Shown piece by piece: positions 50,943 through 59,157 of a stretch of DNA of 64,000 nucleotides. How positions within the stretch are numbered: the stretch's first letter is position 1; each line of letters begins with the position of its first letter. This DNA is from JBOHDX01 sp050700835 (GTDB taxonomy: Bacteria; Actinomycetota; Actinomycetes; Propionibacteriales; Nocardioidaceae), in assembly GCA_050700835.1 (NCBI GenBank), contig JBOHDX010000048.1, forward strand, positions 1 through 64,000, written 5' to 3'. The notes beneath the pieces were generated by a model, which worked only from the letters and a program-made list of their open reading frames with translations, searched no databases and was not told where the DNA came from. The position numbers and the translations under genes are program-made.

Positions 50943-53855
50943 TCAGGGAGTGGGGGCCGGCCGCAGGCCGAGCACCAGCGTGATCGTGCTGTTCAGGGCA
51001 CCGGCCCGGGTGGCCTCCCGGGCGGGATAGGTCTCCGCCGGAACGACGGCTCCACTGTCGGCGAGCAGGCTGGTGATGTTGCCGCCACCGGACCCGATGG
51101 ACGACTCTCGCTGCGCCACCTCGCTGGGGGGCAACCAGGCGGTCGACGACGATGACTTGCCGGCCCAGTAGGTGAGGACCCAACCGTCGGCGTCGACGCC
51201 GAGCCTCGCGGTGCGAGCGTTCGTGGTGGCCACCGTGTCGCTGGACCACGCCATCGGCGTCAACGGGTTCCCTTGGTTGACCCCGCTGTACGTTGCCACG
51301 TCCAGGGTGGACTTCGCGGTGGTCCCCGCCAGTCCCACCGTGATGGCGCTGCCGGGTGTGTCGTTGGAGGTCGCCGGCTTGTACCAGACCGACGACTCCA
51401 TGGCGGGGGTCGACTTGGTCCCGGCCAACGACCACCCGGTCACGGTCGGCTGTGGGGTCGCGACGCCGCTCGAGACGACGAGCACCATCGTGTCTCCCGG
51501 CGTCGTCCCCGCCGGCACGGTGACGGTGGCGCTCGGGAACCGGGGACTCGTCGACGCGGTCGCAGACGTGGAGCCCACGAAGCCGATGATGCTGGACGCC
51601 AGCGGGGAGACCTTCTGGTCGCTGGTCACGCTGGCGCGGTCGTCGTCAGTGACGGTGAGCCGGACCGTGTACGTCCCGCTGTCGGCATAGCCGTGGACGA
51701 CGTGCGCCCCGGTGGCCGCTGCCGTCCCGTCCCCGAAGTCCCAGCGGTACGAGGTGATGATGCCGTCGGGATCGTGTGAGGCGCCCGCGTCGAAGGAGCA
51801 CTGTGCGCCGGCACAGTCGGCGGTGAACGACGCGACCGGCGGGCGGTTGGTCCCAGGGGCCGCGCCCGCGAACAGCACCATCCCTCGGGCCGCCCAGCGC
51901 ATCGGGACACCGCCCGTCCGCACGACTGTCGCCCGTCCTAGCGTGCGCCCGGCGTGGAAGGCGACCCGGTGCAGCACCCCTGCCCTGGTGGAGAAGTAGA
52001 GCCAGCGGCCGCTGATGAACGACCCGGCGACGTTGCGCCAGTTGACCGCGCTTGGCACCGCCGTGCCGATGGCCGCCATGACCCCGCTGTCGACCGAGAA
52101 GGCTCGTTCGTACAAGCGGCAACTGCGCGCCATCGTGTAGTAGAGCCGGCCGCGGTTGTAGCTCAGGCTCGTCAGCTGCGGGATCTGGCGGTAGAACATC
52201 GGATACCTACCGGCATAGGTCTGTCCGGAGCCGGTCTGCACGTTGTCCCACGCCGGATCGTGGTACGGGTCGACGAGTCGGGCCCCACCAAGCACCGACC
52301 CGTAGAACGGGCGTTGGTACAGCCGTCCGTTGGTCCACCCGTAGTAGAGCGTCTTGTCGACCATGAACGCACCGCGGACCCCGCTCCAGTCCATCCCGGC
52401 GAACGCCCGCGGAGCACGGTCGAACCGCACGCGTGAGCCGTTGAACCGCACCTGCTGCACCTGACCGCCACGAGTGGCGCCGAGCAGGTAGACGTCGTCC
52501 GGCAGCGCGCCGGTATAGCCACGTGGCAGCGTCGAGCCGCCGGGCGCCGGCAGCAGGGCAAGCCGCGGGCGAAGGTACCGGCGGTTCCCGATCCACTGGG
52601 TGTCGCTGCCAACCCACAGACCATCCCGGGTCAGCAGCAGTGCCGCGGTGCCGTAGCCGCGAGGATTGCGACCCGGGTTCCAGGTCAGAGGGAGCCCGGT
52701 GCCTGGGTCGAGCGCCGCCAGCCCCGGGCGCGGCACCGCACCGGCGCCCGCCACGTTGGCGCCCTCGGGGTTGTTCAGCCAGCGCTGGTGGCCGCCGACG
52801 TACACCGCCGATCCGCTGATCGCCACCGACAGCAACGTGTCCTGGCCGGTGGGCGCCACCCAGGTGGGCAGCAGCCGGGTGCCGACGGCGCGGGTCTCCC
52901 ACCGGCTGGCGGAGTCGCACAGGCCGTGGATGCTACCGCCGCTGGTGGTCACCACGAAGTAGCGGCCGTTGGGTGCGAACGCGACCTGCCGGACGTACGC
53001 ATCGAACCGCTTCGGCAGGCACAGTCGCGTGAACGAGCCGGTCGCCCAGCTGCGGGTCACGCCGATTCGCCGGCCCAAGGTGATCATGGCCAGCTGCGGC
53101 CGGGGAAGTCCGTCCGCACGCATGAAGTTGCCGTCCACCACCAGCCGGCTGCCGTCCGGGGACACGTCGAGCGACCGAGCGCCGACTCCCGCCGACGTGC
53201 CCCTCCGGGCCTGCCCGTGGTAGCCGGACAGCTGCACCTGCATCGCCCGCACCAGCGTCCCGCTGACGGAGCGCAACGCCGCGATCCCGCGGTGCCAGCG
53301 CCCGTCGACCTGGGTGAACACTCCACCGATGTACAGCCGTCCCCGGTGCACCGCCATCGTGTTGACTGCGCCGTTGATCCGTGGCGCGGCGAACCCCCGC
53401 ACCCCGCGCCCGGTCGCCAGCGACAGCCGCAGCACGCTTCCGCGGTTCCTGTGGGGGCGGCGCCCGAACGACTCCGCCACCAGGACCGACCGGCCGTCCG
53501 GGCCGGGTTGCACGGCGCTGACGGTGCCGGTCAGCCGAGGTGCGAAGCCGGTCAGCAGCTGTCCTGTGCTGCGGTCGAAGGCGGCGATGTGCAGCCGGCT
53601 CAGCGGCACGCTGCTGCCCGGGTTCGCGACCTGGGTGAAGGTGCCGGCGATCACGATGGTCCGCCCGATCGCGGTGATCGCGTCAACCCGGCCGTCCAGC
53701 ACTGCGGGCGTCCTGGCGCTCGGCAACGCCGAGACCGTGCGCCTGGGGGCGACCGCGGCCGCCGTCGACGTCGGCAACACCGCGCCTCCCAGCACCGCGC
53801 AGCTCAGCACCGCGCAGGCCGAAGCCAGCACTGTGGTGAGGGGTCGACGATGCAC
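50943..53855 (-). CDS. secreted beta-propeller/PKD exoprotein, paralogue 2 (short form)
   Basis: 970 residues. Signal peptide 'LTTVLASACAVLSCAVLGGA', then a divergent propeller (about 50 to 660) keeping the family signatures 'GGHQRWLNNPEG', 'VPRPGLAALDPGTG', 'NPGRNPRG', 'VDPYHDPAW' and 'QTGSGQTYAG'. One PKD domain follows (667-745, 'DCAGAQCSFDAGASHDPDG'), then one terminal beta module (753-970) with 'VLTYWAGKSSSSTAW' and 'NITSLLADSG'. It is more Arg-rich and less conserved than the other three, so it split off early. GTG 53855 follows GGGGAG by 6 bases. Divergent from the PQQ-type pseudogene. Confidence 0.89.
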   Translation of the reverse strand: MHRRPLTTVLASACAVLSCAVLGGAVLPTSTAAAVAPRRTVSALPSARTPAVLDGRVDAITAIGRTIVIAGTFTQVANPGSSVPLSRLHIAAFDRSTGQLLTGFAPRLTGTVSAVQPGPDGRSVLVAESFGRRPHRNRGSVLRLSLATGRGVRGFAAPRINGAVNTMAVHRGRLYIGGVFTQVDGRWHRGIAALRSVSGTLVRAMQVQLSGYHGQARRGTSAGVGARSLDVSPDGSRLVVDGNFMRADGLPRPQLAMITLGRRIGVTRSWATGSFTRLCLPKRFDAYVRQVAFAPNGRYFVVTTSGGSIHGLCDSASRWETRAVGTRLLPTWVAPTGQDTLLSVAISGSAVYVGGHQRWLNNPEGANVAGAGAVPRPGLAALDPGTGLPLTWNPGRNPRGYGTAALLLTRDGLWVGSDTQWIGNRRYLRPRLALLPAPGGSTLPRGYTGALPDDVYLLGATRGGQVQQVRFNGSRVRFDRAPRAFAGMDWSGVRGAFMVDKTLYYGWTNGRLYQRPFYGSVLGGARLVDPYHDPAWDNVQTGSGQTYAGRYPMFYRQIPQLTSLSYNRGRLYYTMARSCRLYERAFSVDSGVMAAIGTAVPSAVNWRNVAGSFISGRWLYFSTRAGVLHRVAFHAGRTLGRATVVRTGGVPMRWAARGMVLFAGAAPGTNRPPVASFTADCAGAQCSFDAGASHDPDGIITSYRWDFGDGTAAATGAHVVHGYADSGTYTVRLTVTDDDRASVTSDQKVSPLASSIIGFVGSTSATASTSPRFPSATVTVPAGTTPGDTMVLVVSSGVATPQPTVTGWSLAGTKSTPAMESSVWYKPATSNDTPGSAITVGLAGTTAKSTLDVATYSGVNQGNPLTPMAWSSDTVATTNARTARLGVDADGWVLTYWAGKSSSSTAWLPPSEVAQRESSIGSGGGNITSLLADSGAVVPAETYPAREATRAGALNSTITLVLGLRPAPTP

Positions 53856-53899
53856 TATTTCTCCCCGAGATCGCGATCAATGCTGTCGAGTCAGACTCC

Positions 53900-53910
53900 G
53901 CAATTAAAGG
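53900..53910. promoter_or_regulatory. TTAA element upstream of exoprotein gene 2
   Basis: The minus strand reads CCTTTAATTGC 45 to 55 bases before the gene start, resembling the element before paralogue 1 (TTTAAT followed by T/C-G). The rest of the 292-base divergent gap to the PQQ-type gene shows a single perfect DnaA-box sequence (TTATCCACA at 53935-53943) and nothing else clear. Confidence 0.4.
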
Positions 53911-54147
53911 CGACGATCGAGGTCTGCCCACAAGTTATCCACAAGGACAGGGGAAATCGCACCCATAATTCGGCGCTGTGTTAGTCCACGGCTACACCGC
54001 GTAACCACAATCGGCCGATTGGAACCAAGATTCTGCAACCCTTCGCGTGGTCCTTCCGGAACCACCCAATGGCATCGATGGACCATCGCCGCAGGCGCGC
54101 CGCGCGCGTAGCGTCGCGTGGCAGGCAACCGTCGCGGGAGGGTCGAG

Positions 54148-55511
54148 ATGGGTACGAAGCGCATCAATGCAGTGGTGGCGGCCGTCGCGGCGGCCGGCCT
54201 CGTCCTGGTCCCGGCGACCGCCAGCGGCGCGGGCACCAGCACGCCCCCCGGGTCGGACTGGCTCGCCTACGGCCGCAACGCCGGACACACGTCGGCGTCC
54301 TTCGGCGACCCTGCGATCACCACGTCCAACGCAGGAAGCCTGTCAGCGAAGTGGCACTTCACCCCCGGTACGTCGTTCGACGCCAGTCCGACCGTCGCGG
54401 CCGGGCGGGTCTTCATCGGCGGCCGCAACGCCGTCGTCTATGCACTCGACGCGAAGACGGGTGCACTCCTGTGGCAGCGCCAGCTCGACAAGGGCTCGAG
54501 GACGTACTGCCCGGCCAAGGGAATCGTGGGCACCGCCACCGTCGCGCCGGACCCGGTGACCGGGGTGTCGACCGTGTACACGCCCGGCGCGCATTTCCTG
54601 TACGCCTTGAACGCCGCCACCGGAGCGGTCGTCTGGAAGACCGCGATCGGGCCGGTGGCCGGATCTTCATGGGTCTGGCGGCCGACTGCGAGTCCCGGCT
54701 GATCCGTGGCGGGGTGGTGTCACTCGACCAGCACACCGGCGCCATCCAGCACACCTACTACGCCGTTCCGGCCGGAAAGGTCGGGGCAAGCGTGTGGAGC
54801 AGCGAGGCGAGCGACGGCACGTCGGTGTGGGCGACCACCGGCAACCCGGACCCGCACGGCACCACGATCGACGACGCGTACTCGATCGTGCGCCTGTCGG
54901 CGTCGACGATGGCCCGCCAGGACAAGTGGACCGCGCCGCTGGGCCAGGCGGCCGACCTCGACTTCGGCAGCTCCCCCACCATCTTCAAGGGGACCGTGGG
55001 CGGGGTCTCCACCGGACTCGTGGGTGCCTGCAACAAGAACGGCGTCTTCTACGCCTGGAACAAGGCGAACCTCGCCGCCGGTCCGGTGTGGTCCGCGCAG
55101 GTCGCCGGGTCGGAGTCGAGCGGCAAGGGCTTCTGCATCACCTCGGCCGCCTGGGACTTCGCGGCCCAGCACCTGTTCGTCGCGACCCAGACCAGCACCC
55201 TGAACGGACTGCCCGTCCACGGTGCACTGCGCGAGCTCGATCCCTCGACCGGTGCGTTCCTGTGGCAGACCGCGCTGCCGTGCGGCGTGGACGGCAGCCC
55301 CACCCTCAACGGCTCGACCAACGTGTTGGCGGTGCCACAGTTCAGCTGCCCGACCGGGGTCGCCCCGTCGGTACGCCTGTTCAACGAGACTACCGGGGCC
55401 GCGATCGGCTCGGTGCCCGCCAGTGACAAGGTGTTCGCCCAGCCGGTGTTCGCCGAGGGCCAGCTGCTGGTCGCCGACGAGGCCGGCCACCTCACGTCCT
55501 ACGGCCCGTGA
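54148..55511 (+). pseudogene. secreted PQQ-type beta-propeller protein, frameshifted
   Basis: ATG 54148 (GGGAGGG 8 bases upstream) opens a signal peptide 'INAVVAAVAAAGLVLVPATA' and PQQ-like propeller repeats ('VYALDAKTGALLWQRQL', 'LYALNAATGAVVWKTAIG'). The frame ends at a stop at 54702, but the protein continues one frame earlier from about 54660: 'GGRIFMGLAADCESRLIRGG', 'VVSLDQHTGAIQHTYYAVP', to 'LLVADEAGHLTSYGP' and the stop at 55511. The shift is at 54650-54662. Intact length would be about 455 residues. Relatives usually have extra residues between the WKT and GGRIF segments, so a non-triplet deletion is likelier than one lost base. A sequencing error cannot be excluded. Confidence 0.82.
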
Positions 55512-55539
55512 CGTCGACCGCCTGACACCCGTCGTGATG

Positions 55540-58500
55540 TCAGTCGGCCGGCAGTACGACCGACCACATCGTGGCCATCCGCGCCGCGGCGTCGGCCGTC
55601 GCGGTCAGCCCACCACGCGTACCCGCCGAGACCGGCCCACCGGAGTCGGCCAGCAACGACGCCACCCGACCGGTCTTGACCCCGACCGACTGCGCCCGCC
55701 GAACAAGACCCGCTGGCAGCGTCCACGACGTCGTGGTTGAGGACTTGTCGGCCCAGTACGACACCACCCACGCACCGCTACCGGCCGCGACGGTCGGCGT
55801 GGTGTGCGCCGCGGACGACGCGGCGTCCTGGGCCGTGGCGAAGCTCGGGGTGGCGCTGGTGCCGCGGTAGGCCGCGACCGAGAGCGTCACCTTCGACCGA
55901 CCGCCGAGCCGCACCTTCACCAGCGCGCCGGCCTCCCCGGTGGCGGCCATCCGGGTCCACATCGTGGTGCCCAGCGTCCTGGCCGTGTTCGAGCCCAGCC
56001 GGCTCCACCCGGCCGGCGGCGTGGCGCTGCGCGCTGGGCTGTTGGTGCTGAGCACCAGCAGCAGGCGGTCACCGGCCGCCACCCCGGCCGGGATCCGCAC
56101 ACCGGGAGCGGTGGTGTTGCCGGCGACCGAGTCCGCGCCCACGAACCGGACCGCACCCTGACCCGGCTGCACCGCCGTCACCGAGTGCGACACCGTGCTG
56201 GTGCCGCCCTTGTCGTCGGTCACCGTGAGGCTGACCGTGTAGGCGTTCGGCGTCGAGTAGGTGTGCGACGGCGTCGCCCCCGCACCGGTGCTGTTGTCGC
56301 CGAAGCTCCAGGCGTACGCCGTGATCGACCCGTCGGGATCGTGGGACGCGGTTGCGTCGAGTCCACAGGTCATCCCGGTGCACGACGGGCTGAAGGCCGC
56401 GACCGGGGCTTGGTTCCCGGCGGGACCGCCACTGGGCGGGGCGACCGTGACCGTCTTCGTCGCGGTGCCGGTCGCGCCCTTGTCGTCGGTGACGGTCAGC
56501 GTCACCGGGTACGTACCGGCGCGCACGTAGGTGTGCGGCGGGTTCGCAGCGGTGGACGTGGCGCCGTCACCGAACGCCCACTTGAACCGCCTGACGATCC
56601 CGTCGGGGTCGTGGGACCCCGACCCGTTGAACGCGCAGGCAAGCCCGCTGCACGACGATCCGATCACCGCGCTCGGCGGTTGGTTGGCGGTCCCGGCGAG
56701 CCGAAGCGTCCAGCTGGTGGTGTTGGTCAACCCCTGTGCGTCGGCGACGGTCATCGTCACGGTGAAGAAGGCACCGGCCGCGCCGTAGTTGTGCGACGTG
56801 GTCCTGCCGGTGCCACGGGTCCCGTCGCCGAAGTACCACGTGTAGGACACGATCCCACCGTCGTCGGTGGAGCTGGACGCGTCGAAGCTGCAGGTGGTGG
56901 CGGTGCAGGTGGGGACGAACTGCGCGACCGGCGGCTGGTTCTGGGGGGAGAACAAGAACAGCCCGGGCGTCGCCCAGTTAAACGCGGAGTTGACCTTCGA
57001 CGACGACCCGAGGGGCGCGCCGCCCGCGCTCATCGGCACGGCGTTCAAGGAGCCGTCCGTCGACGACCCGACGTACAGCGTGGACCCGCTGAAGAACATG
57101 CCACGGGCGTGGCTCCAGCTGAAGCCGCCGGAGTAGTTGGTGGCGATCGGGTTCACGATCCCGCTGTCCGGCGTGAACAGCACCGAGTGCAGCTGTGCGT
57201 TGCCGTTCAGCGTGTAGTACAGCCGGCCGTTGCTGTACGCCATCCCGCTGACCGAGCCGGACCGGAACGAGTCGTACAACGGCGGCGAGACGCCGACGTA
57301 GGTCTGGCCGCTGCCGGTCTGCACGTTGCTCCAGACCGGATCGTGGTACGGGTCGATCTTGACCGCCGGGCCGAAGGCCGTGCCGTTGAACGTCCGCTTG
57401 TACAAGAACCCGTCGGTGTAGCCGTAGAACAAGGTGGCGCCGACCAGGGTCGCGCCGCGCACCTTGGTCCAGTCGAACCCGGGCGTGGACAGGCTGCCGG
57501 CGGCCGTGGCGATCGAACCGGACCCGCTCAGCGACACCATCGGGACGGCGTTCGCGCCGCCGGAGCCGCCGAGCAGAACCCTGCCGGGCAGAGTGCTCAC
57601 AGTGGTCGGCGCGACGGGCCGGCCCCCGGTGTAGGGGAAGAACACCAACCGCGGGTGGTGGTACCGGTGGTTTCCAACCCAGTCGGTGTCCATCCCCATC
57701 CAGATCCCCTGGTTGGTGGGCAGGAACACCTTCGCCGACACTCCGCGCGGGTTGCGTCCGGGGTTCCAGTCCAACGGCTCGCCGCTGACCGGATCGAGCG
57801 CCGACAGGCCAGGTCGCGGTACCGCGCCGGCTCGGGCGTTGTCGGTGCCGTTGGGGTTGTTCATCCACCGGTTGTGCCCCCCGACGTAGACCACGTCGTC
57901 GGTGACCGCCACGCCCCACACCGTGTCCCGGCCGGTGAGGTCGACCCACGTCGGGTCCAGGCTGGTGCCGGTGGCGTAGGTCTCCCAGCGGGCCGCCGCG
58001 TCGCACAGCGCCCCCGGCTGGCTGCCGCCGGTCGCGGTCACCACGAAGAACGTCCCGTCGGGCGAGAACGCCACGCCGCGCACGTCACTGTCGTACGCTC
58101 GCGCGATGCAGGTCGGGCTGTAGCGGTTGGTCGCCCAGTTCGACGTCACCGACGCCGAAGTGGCGCCGAGGGTGATCATCACCAGCTGGTCGCGAAGCAT
58201 CCCGTTCGCGGTCTTGAAGTTGCCGATCACCACCAGCCGGTCGCCCTGGGCGTTGATGTCCATCTCGTTGCCGCCGATCGCGCCACGCGCACCGCCGGGG
58301 ACGGTGTTGTGGTGGCCGTCGAGCTGGACGCCCATGTAGGGGTCCAGCGCGCCGGTGGTCGCGTTCATGGTGGCCAGGCCCGAGTGGGCGACCCCGCCGA
58401 CGGTGCGGAAGTTGCCGCCGACGAACAGCCGGTTTCCCAGCCGCGCCAGCGTCTGTACGACGCCGTTCGTCGCGGCCGCGCGGAACGACGTCACGACCGC

Positions 58501-58983
58501 GCCGGTGGTGACGTCGAGCAGCACCAGGTGGCTCTGGTTGGTGCCGTTGACGGTGGTGAAGCTGCCGCCGACGTACACGGTTCCCGCGATCGGACCCGCC
58601 AGCAGGTGGTTGACGTTGCCGTTCAGCACCGGGTTGAACGTGGTGACGATCGCACCGGTGGCCGCGTCGAAGGCAAAGACCGCGGTCCGCGAGTACGTCG
58701 GGGAGCCGCCGGCGGCCGCGACCGAGGAGAAGTTGCCCCCGGCCACCATGATCTGGCCGACCCGTGCGTACGCCTGCACGCTGCCGTCCCTGGCCCACGG
58801 GGTGTATGCCGCCGGGACCGGGCTGGGCAACCCTGATCTGGCCGTCCAGCTGATCTGCGGCGTCGGCCCGTCCGCGGTGCCGGCGGCAGTGGCCGCCGGC
58901 GTCGCGGTCGCCGTCGCGAGGAGCCCAGGGACGACCACGAGGGCGGTGGTGAACGACAGGAGGCTGATCAGGAAACGTCGCAC
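55540..58983 (-). CDS. secreted beta-propeller/PKD exoprotein, paralogue 3
   Basis: 1147 residues. Signal peptide 'FLISLLSFTTALVVVPGLL' precedes the propeller (about 50 to 675; 'GGNFSSV', 'YVGGSFTTV', 'VYVGGHNRWMNNPNG', 'IDPYHDPVW', 'QTGSGQTYVG'). Three consecutive PKD domains lie at 680-760, 766-850 and 856-940, each with a Cys pair ('TCTATTC', 'SCSGLAC', 'SCTGMTC'), then one terminal beta module (943-1147) with 'VVSYWADKSSTTTSW'. GTG start with GGAG 6 bases upstream; the first codons GTGCGACG match paralogue 4. The stop is 28 bases from that of the convergent PQQ-type pseudogene. Confidence 0.9.
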   Translation of the reverse strand: MRRFLISLLSFTTALVVVPGLLATATATPAATAAGTADGPTPQISWTARSGLPSPVPAAYTPWARDGSVQAYARVGQIMVAGGNFSSVAAAGGSPTYSRTAVFAFDAATGAIVTTFNPVLNGNVNHLLAGPIAGTVYVGGSFTTVNGTNQSHLVLLDVTTGAVVTSFRAAATNGVVQTLARLGNRLFVGGNFRTVGGVAHSGLATMNATTGALDPYMGVQLDGHHNTVPGGARGAIGGNEMDINAQGDRLVVIGNFKTANGMLRDQLVMITLGATSASVTSNWATNRYSPTCIARAYDSDVRGVAFSPDGTFFVVTATGGSQPGALCDAAARWETYATGTSLDPTWVDLTGRDTVWGVAVTDDVVYVGGHNRWMNNPNGTDNARAGAVPRPGLSALDPVSGEPLDWNPGRNPRGVSAKVFLPTNQGIWMGMDTDWVGNHRYHHPRLVFFPYTGGRPVAPTTVSTLPGRVLLGGSGGANAVPMVSLSGSGSIATAAGSLSTPGFDWTKVRGATLVGATLFYGYTDGFLYKRTFNGTAFGPAVKIDPYHDPVWSNVQTGSGQTYVGVSPPLYDSFRSGSVSGMAYSNGRLYYTLNGNAQLHSVLFTPDSGIVNPIATNYSGGFSWSHARGMFFSGSTLYVGSSTDGSLNAVPMSAGGAPLGSSSKVNSAFNWATPGLFLFSPQNQPPVAQFVPTCTATTCSFDASSSTDDGGIVSYTWYFGDGTRGTGRTTSHNYGAAGAFFTVTMTVADAQGLTNTTSWTLRLAGTANQPPSAVIGSSCSGLACAFNGSGSHDPDGIVRRFKWAFGDGATSTAANPPHTYVRAGTYPVTLTVTDDKGATGTATKTVTVAPPSGGPAGNQAPVAAFSPSCTGMTCGLDATASHDPDGSITAYAWSFGDNSTGAGATPSHTYSTPNAYTVSLTVTDDKGGTSTVSHSVTAVQPGQGAVRFVGADSVAGNTTAPGVRIPAGVAAGDRLLLVLSTNSPARSATPPAGWSRLGSNTARTLGTTMWTRMAATGEAGALVKVRLGGRSKVTLSVAAYRGTSATPSFATAQDAASSAAHTTPTVAAGSGAWVVSYWADKSSTTTSWTLPAGLVRRAQSVGVKTGRVASLLADSGGPVSAGTRGGLTATADAAARMATMWSVVLPAD

Positions 58984-59024
58984 GACGAGCTCCGAAAGTA
59001 GAACGGTGCTGGTACTTGGCGCTT

Positions 59025-59035
59025 CCAGTTAACGG
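59025..59035. promoter_or_regulatory. TTAA element upstream of exoprotein gene 3
   Basis: The minus strand reads CCGTTAACTGG 42 to 52 bases before the start. The TTAACTGG core is identical to that before paralogue 4. The intergenic region 58984-59157 has no gene. Confidence 0.4.
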
Positions 59036-59157
59036 CCCCGCTAACTCCACTCTCAGACGTTCGCCGAAATGCCCTGGAAAACGGCCGATATTCCTGGCAT
59101 TACGTGATACGTCGCTCACGCTGCGTGTCGGTTAGTCGGGCAGATGGTGCCCACCGG

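Noticed and set aside
53935..53943. Perfect DnaA box TTATCCACA in the gap before exoprotein gene 2
   Set aside because: It is solitary; no second box, AT-rich unwinding region or dnaA/dnaN gene is nearby, so it is not an origin. It could still bind DnaA.
54650..54670. Programmed -1 frameshift in the PQQ-type gene
   Set aside because: No slippery heptamer is present at the junction, and the family is not known to use frameshifting.
47343..58836. Very long plus-strand frames (866 and 1010 codons) opposite the exoprotein genes
   Set aside because: They are antisense of GC-rich repeat coding sequence, dominated by Arg, Gly, Ala and Val, with no domain or signal peptide. The minus-strand frames have clear homology and ribosome sites.
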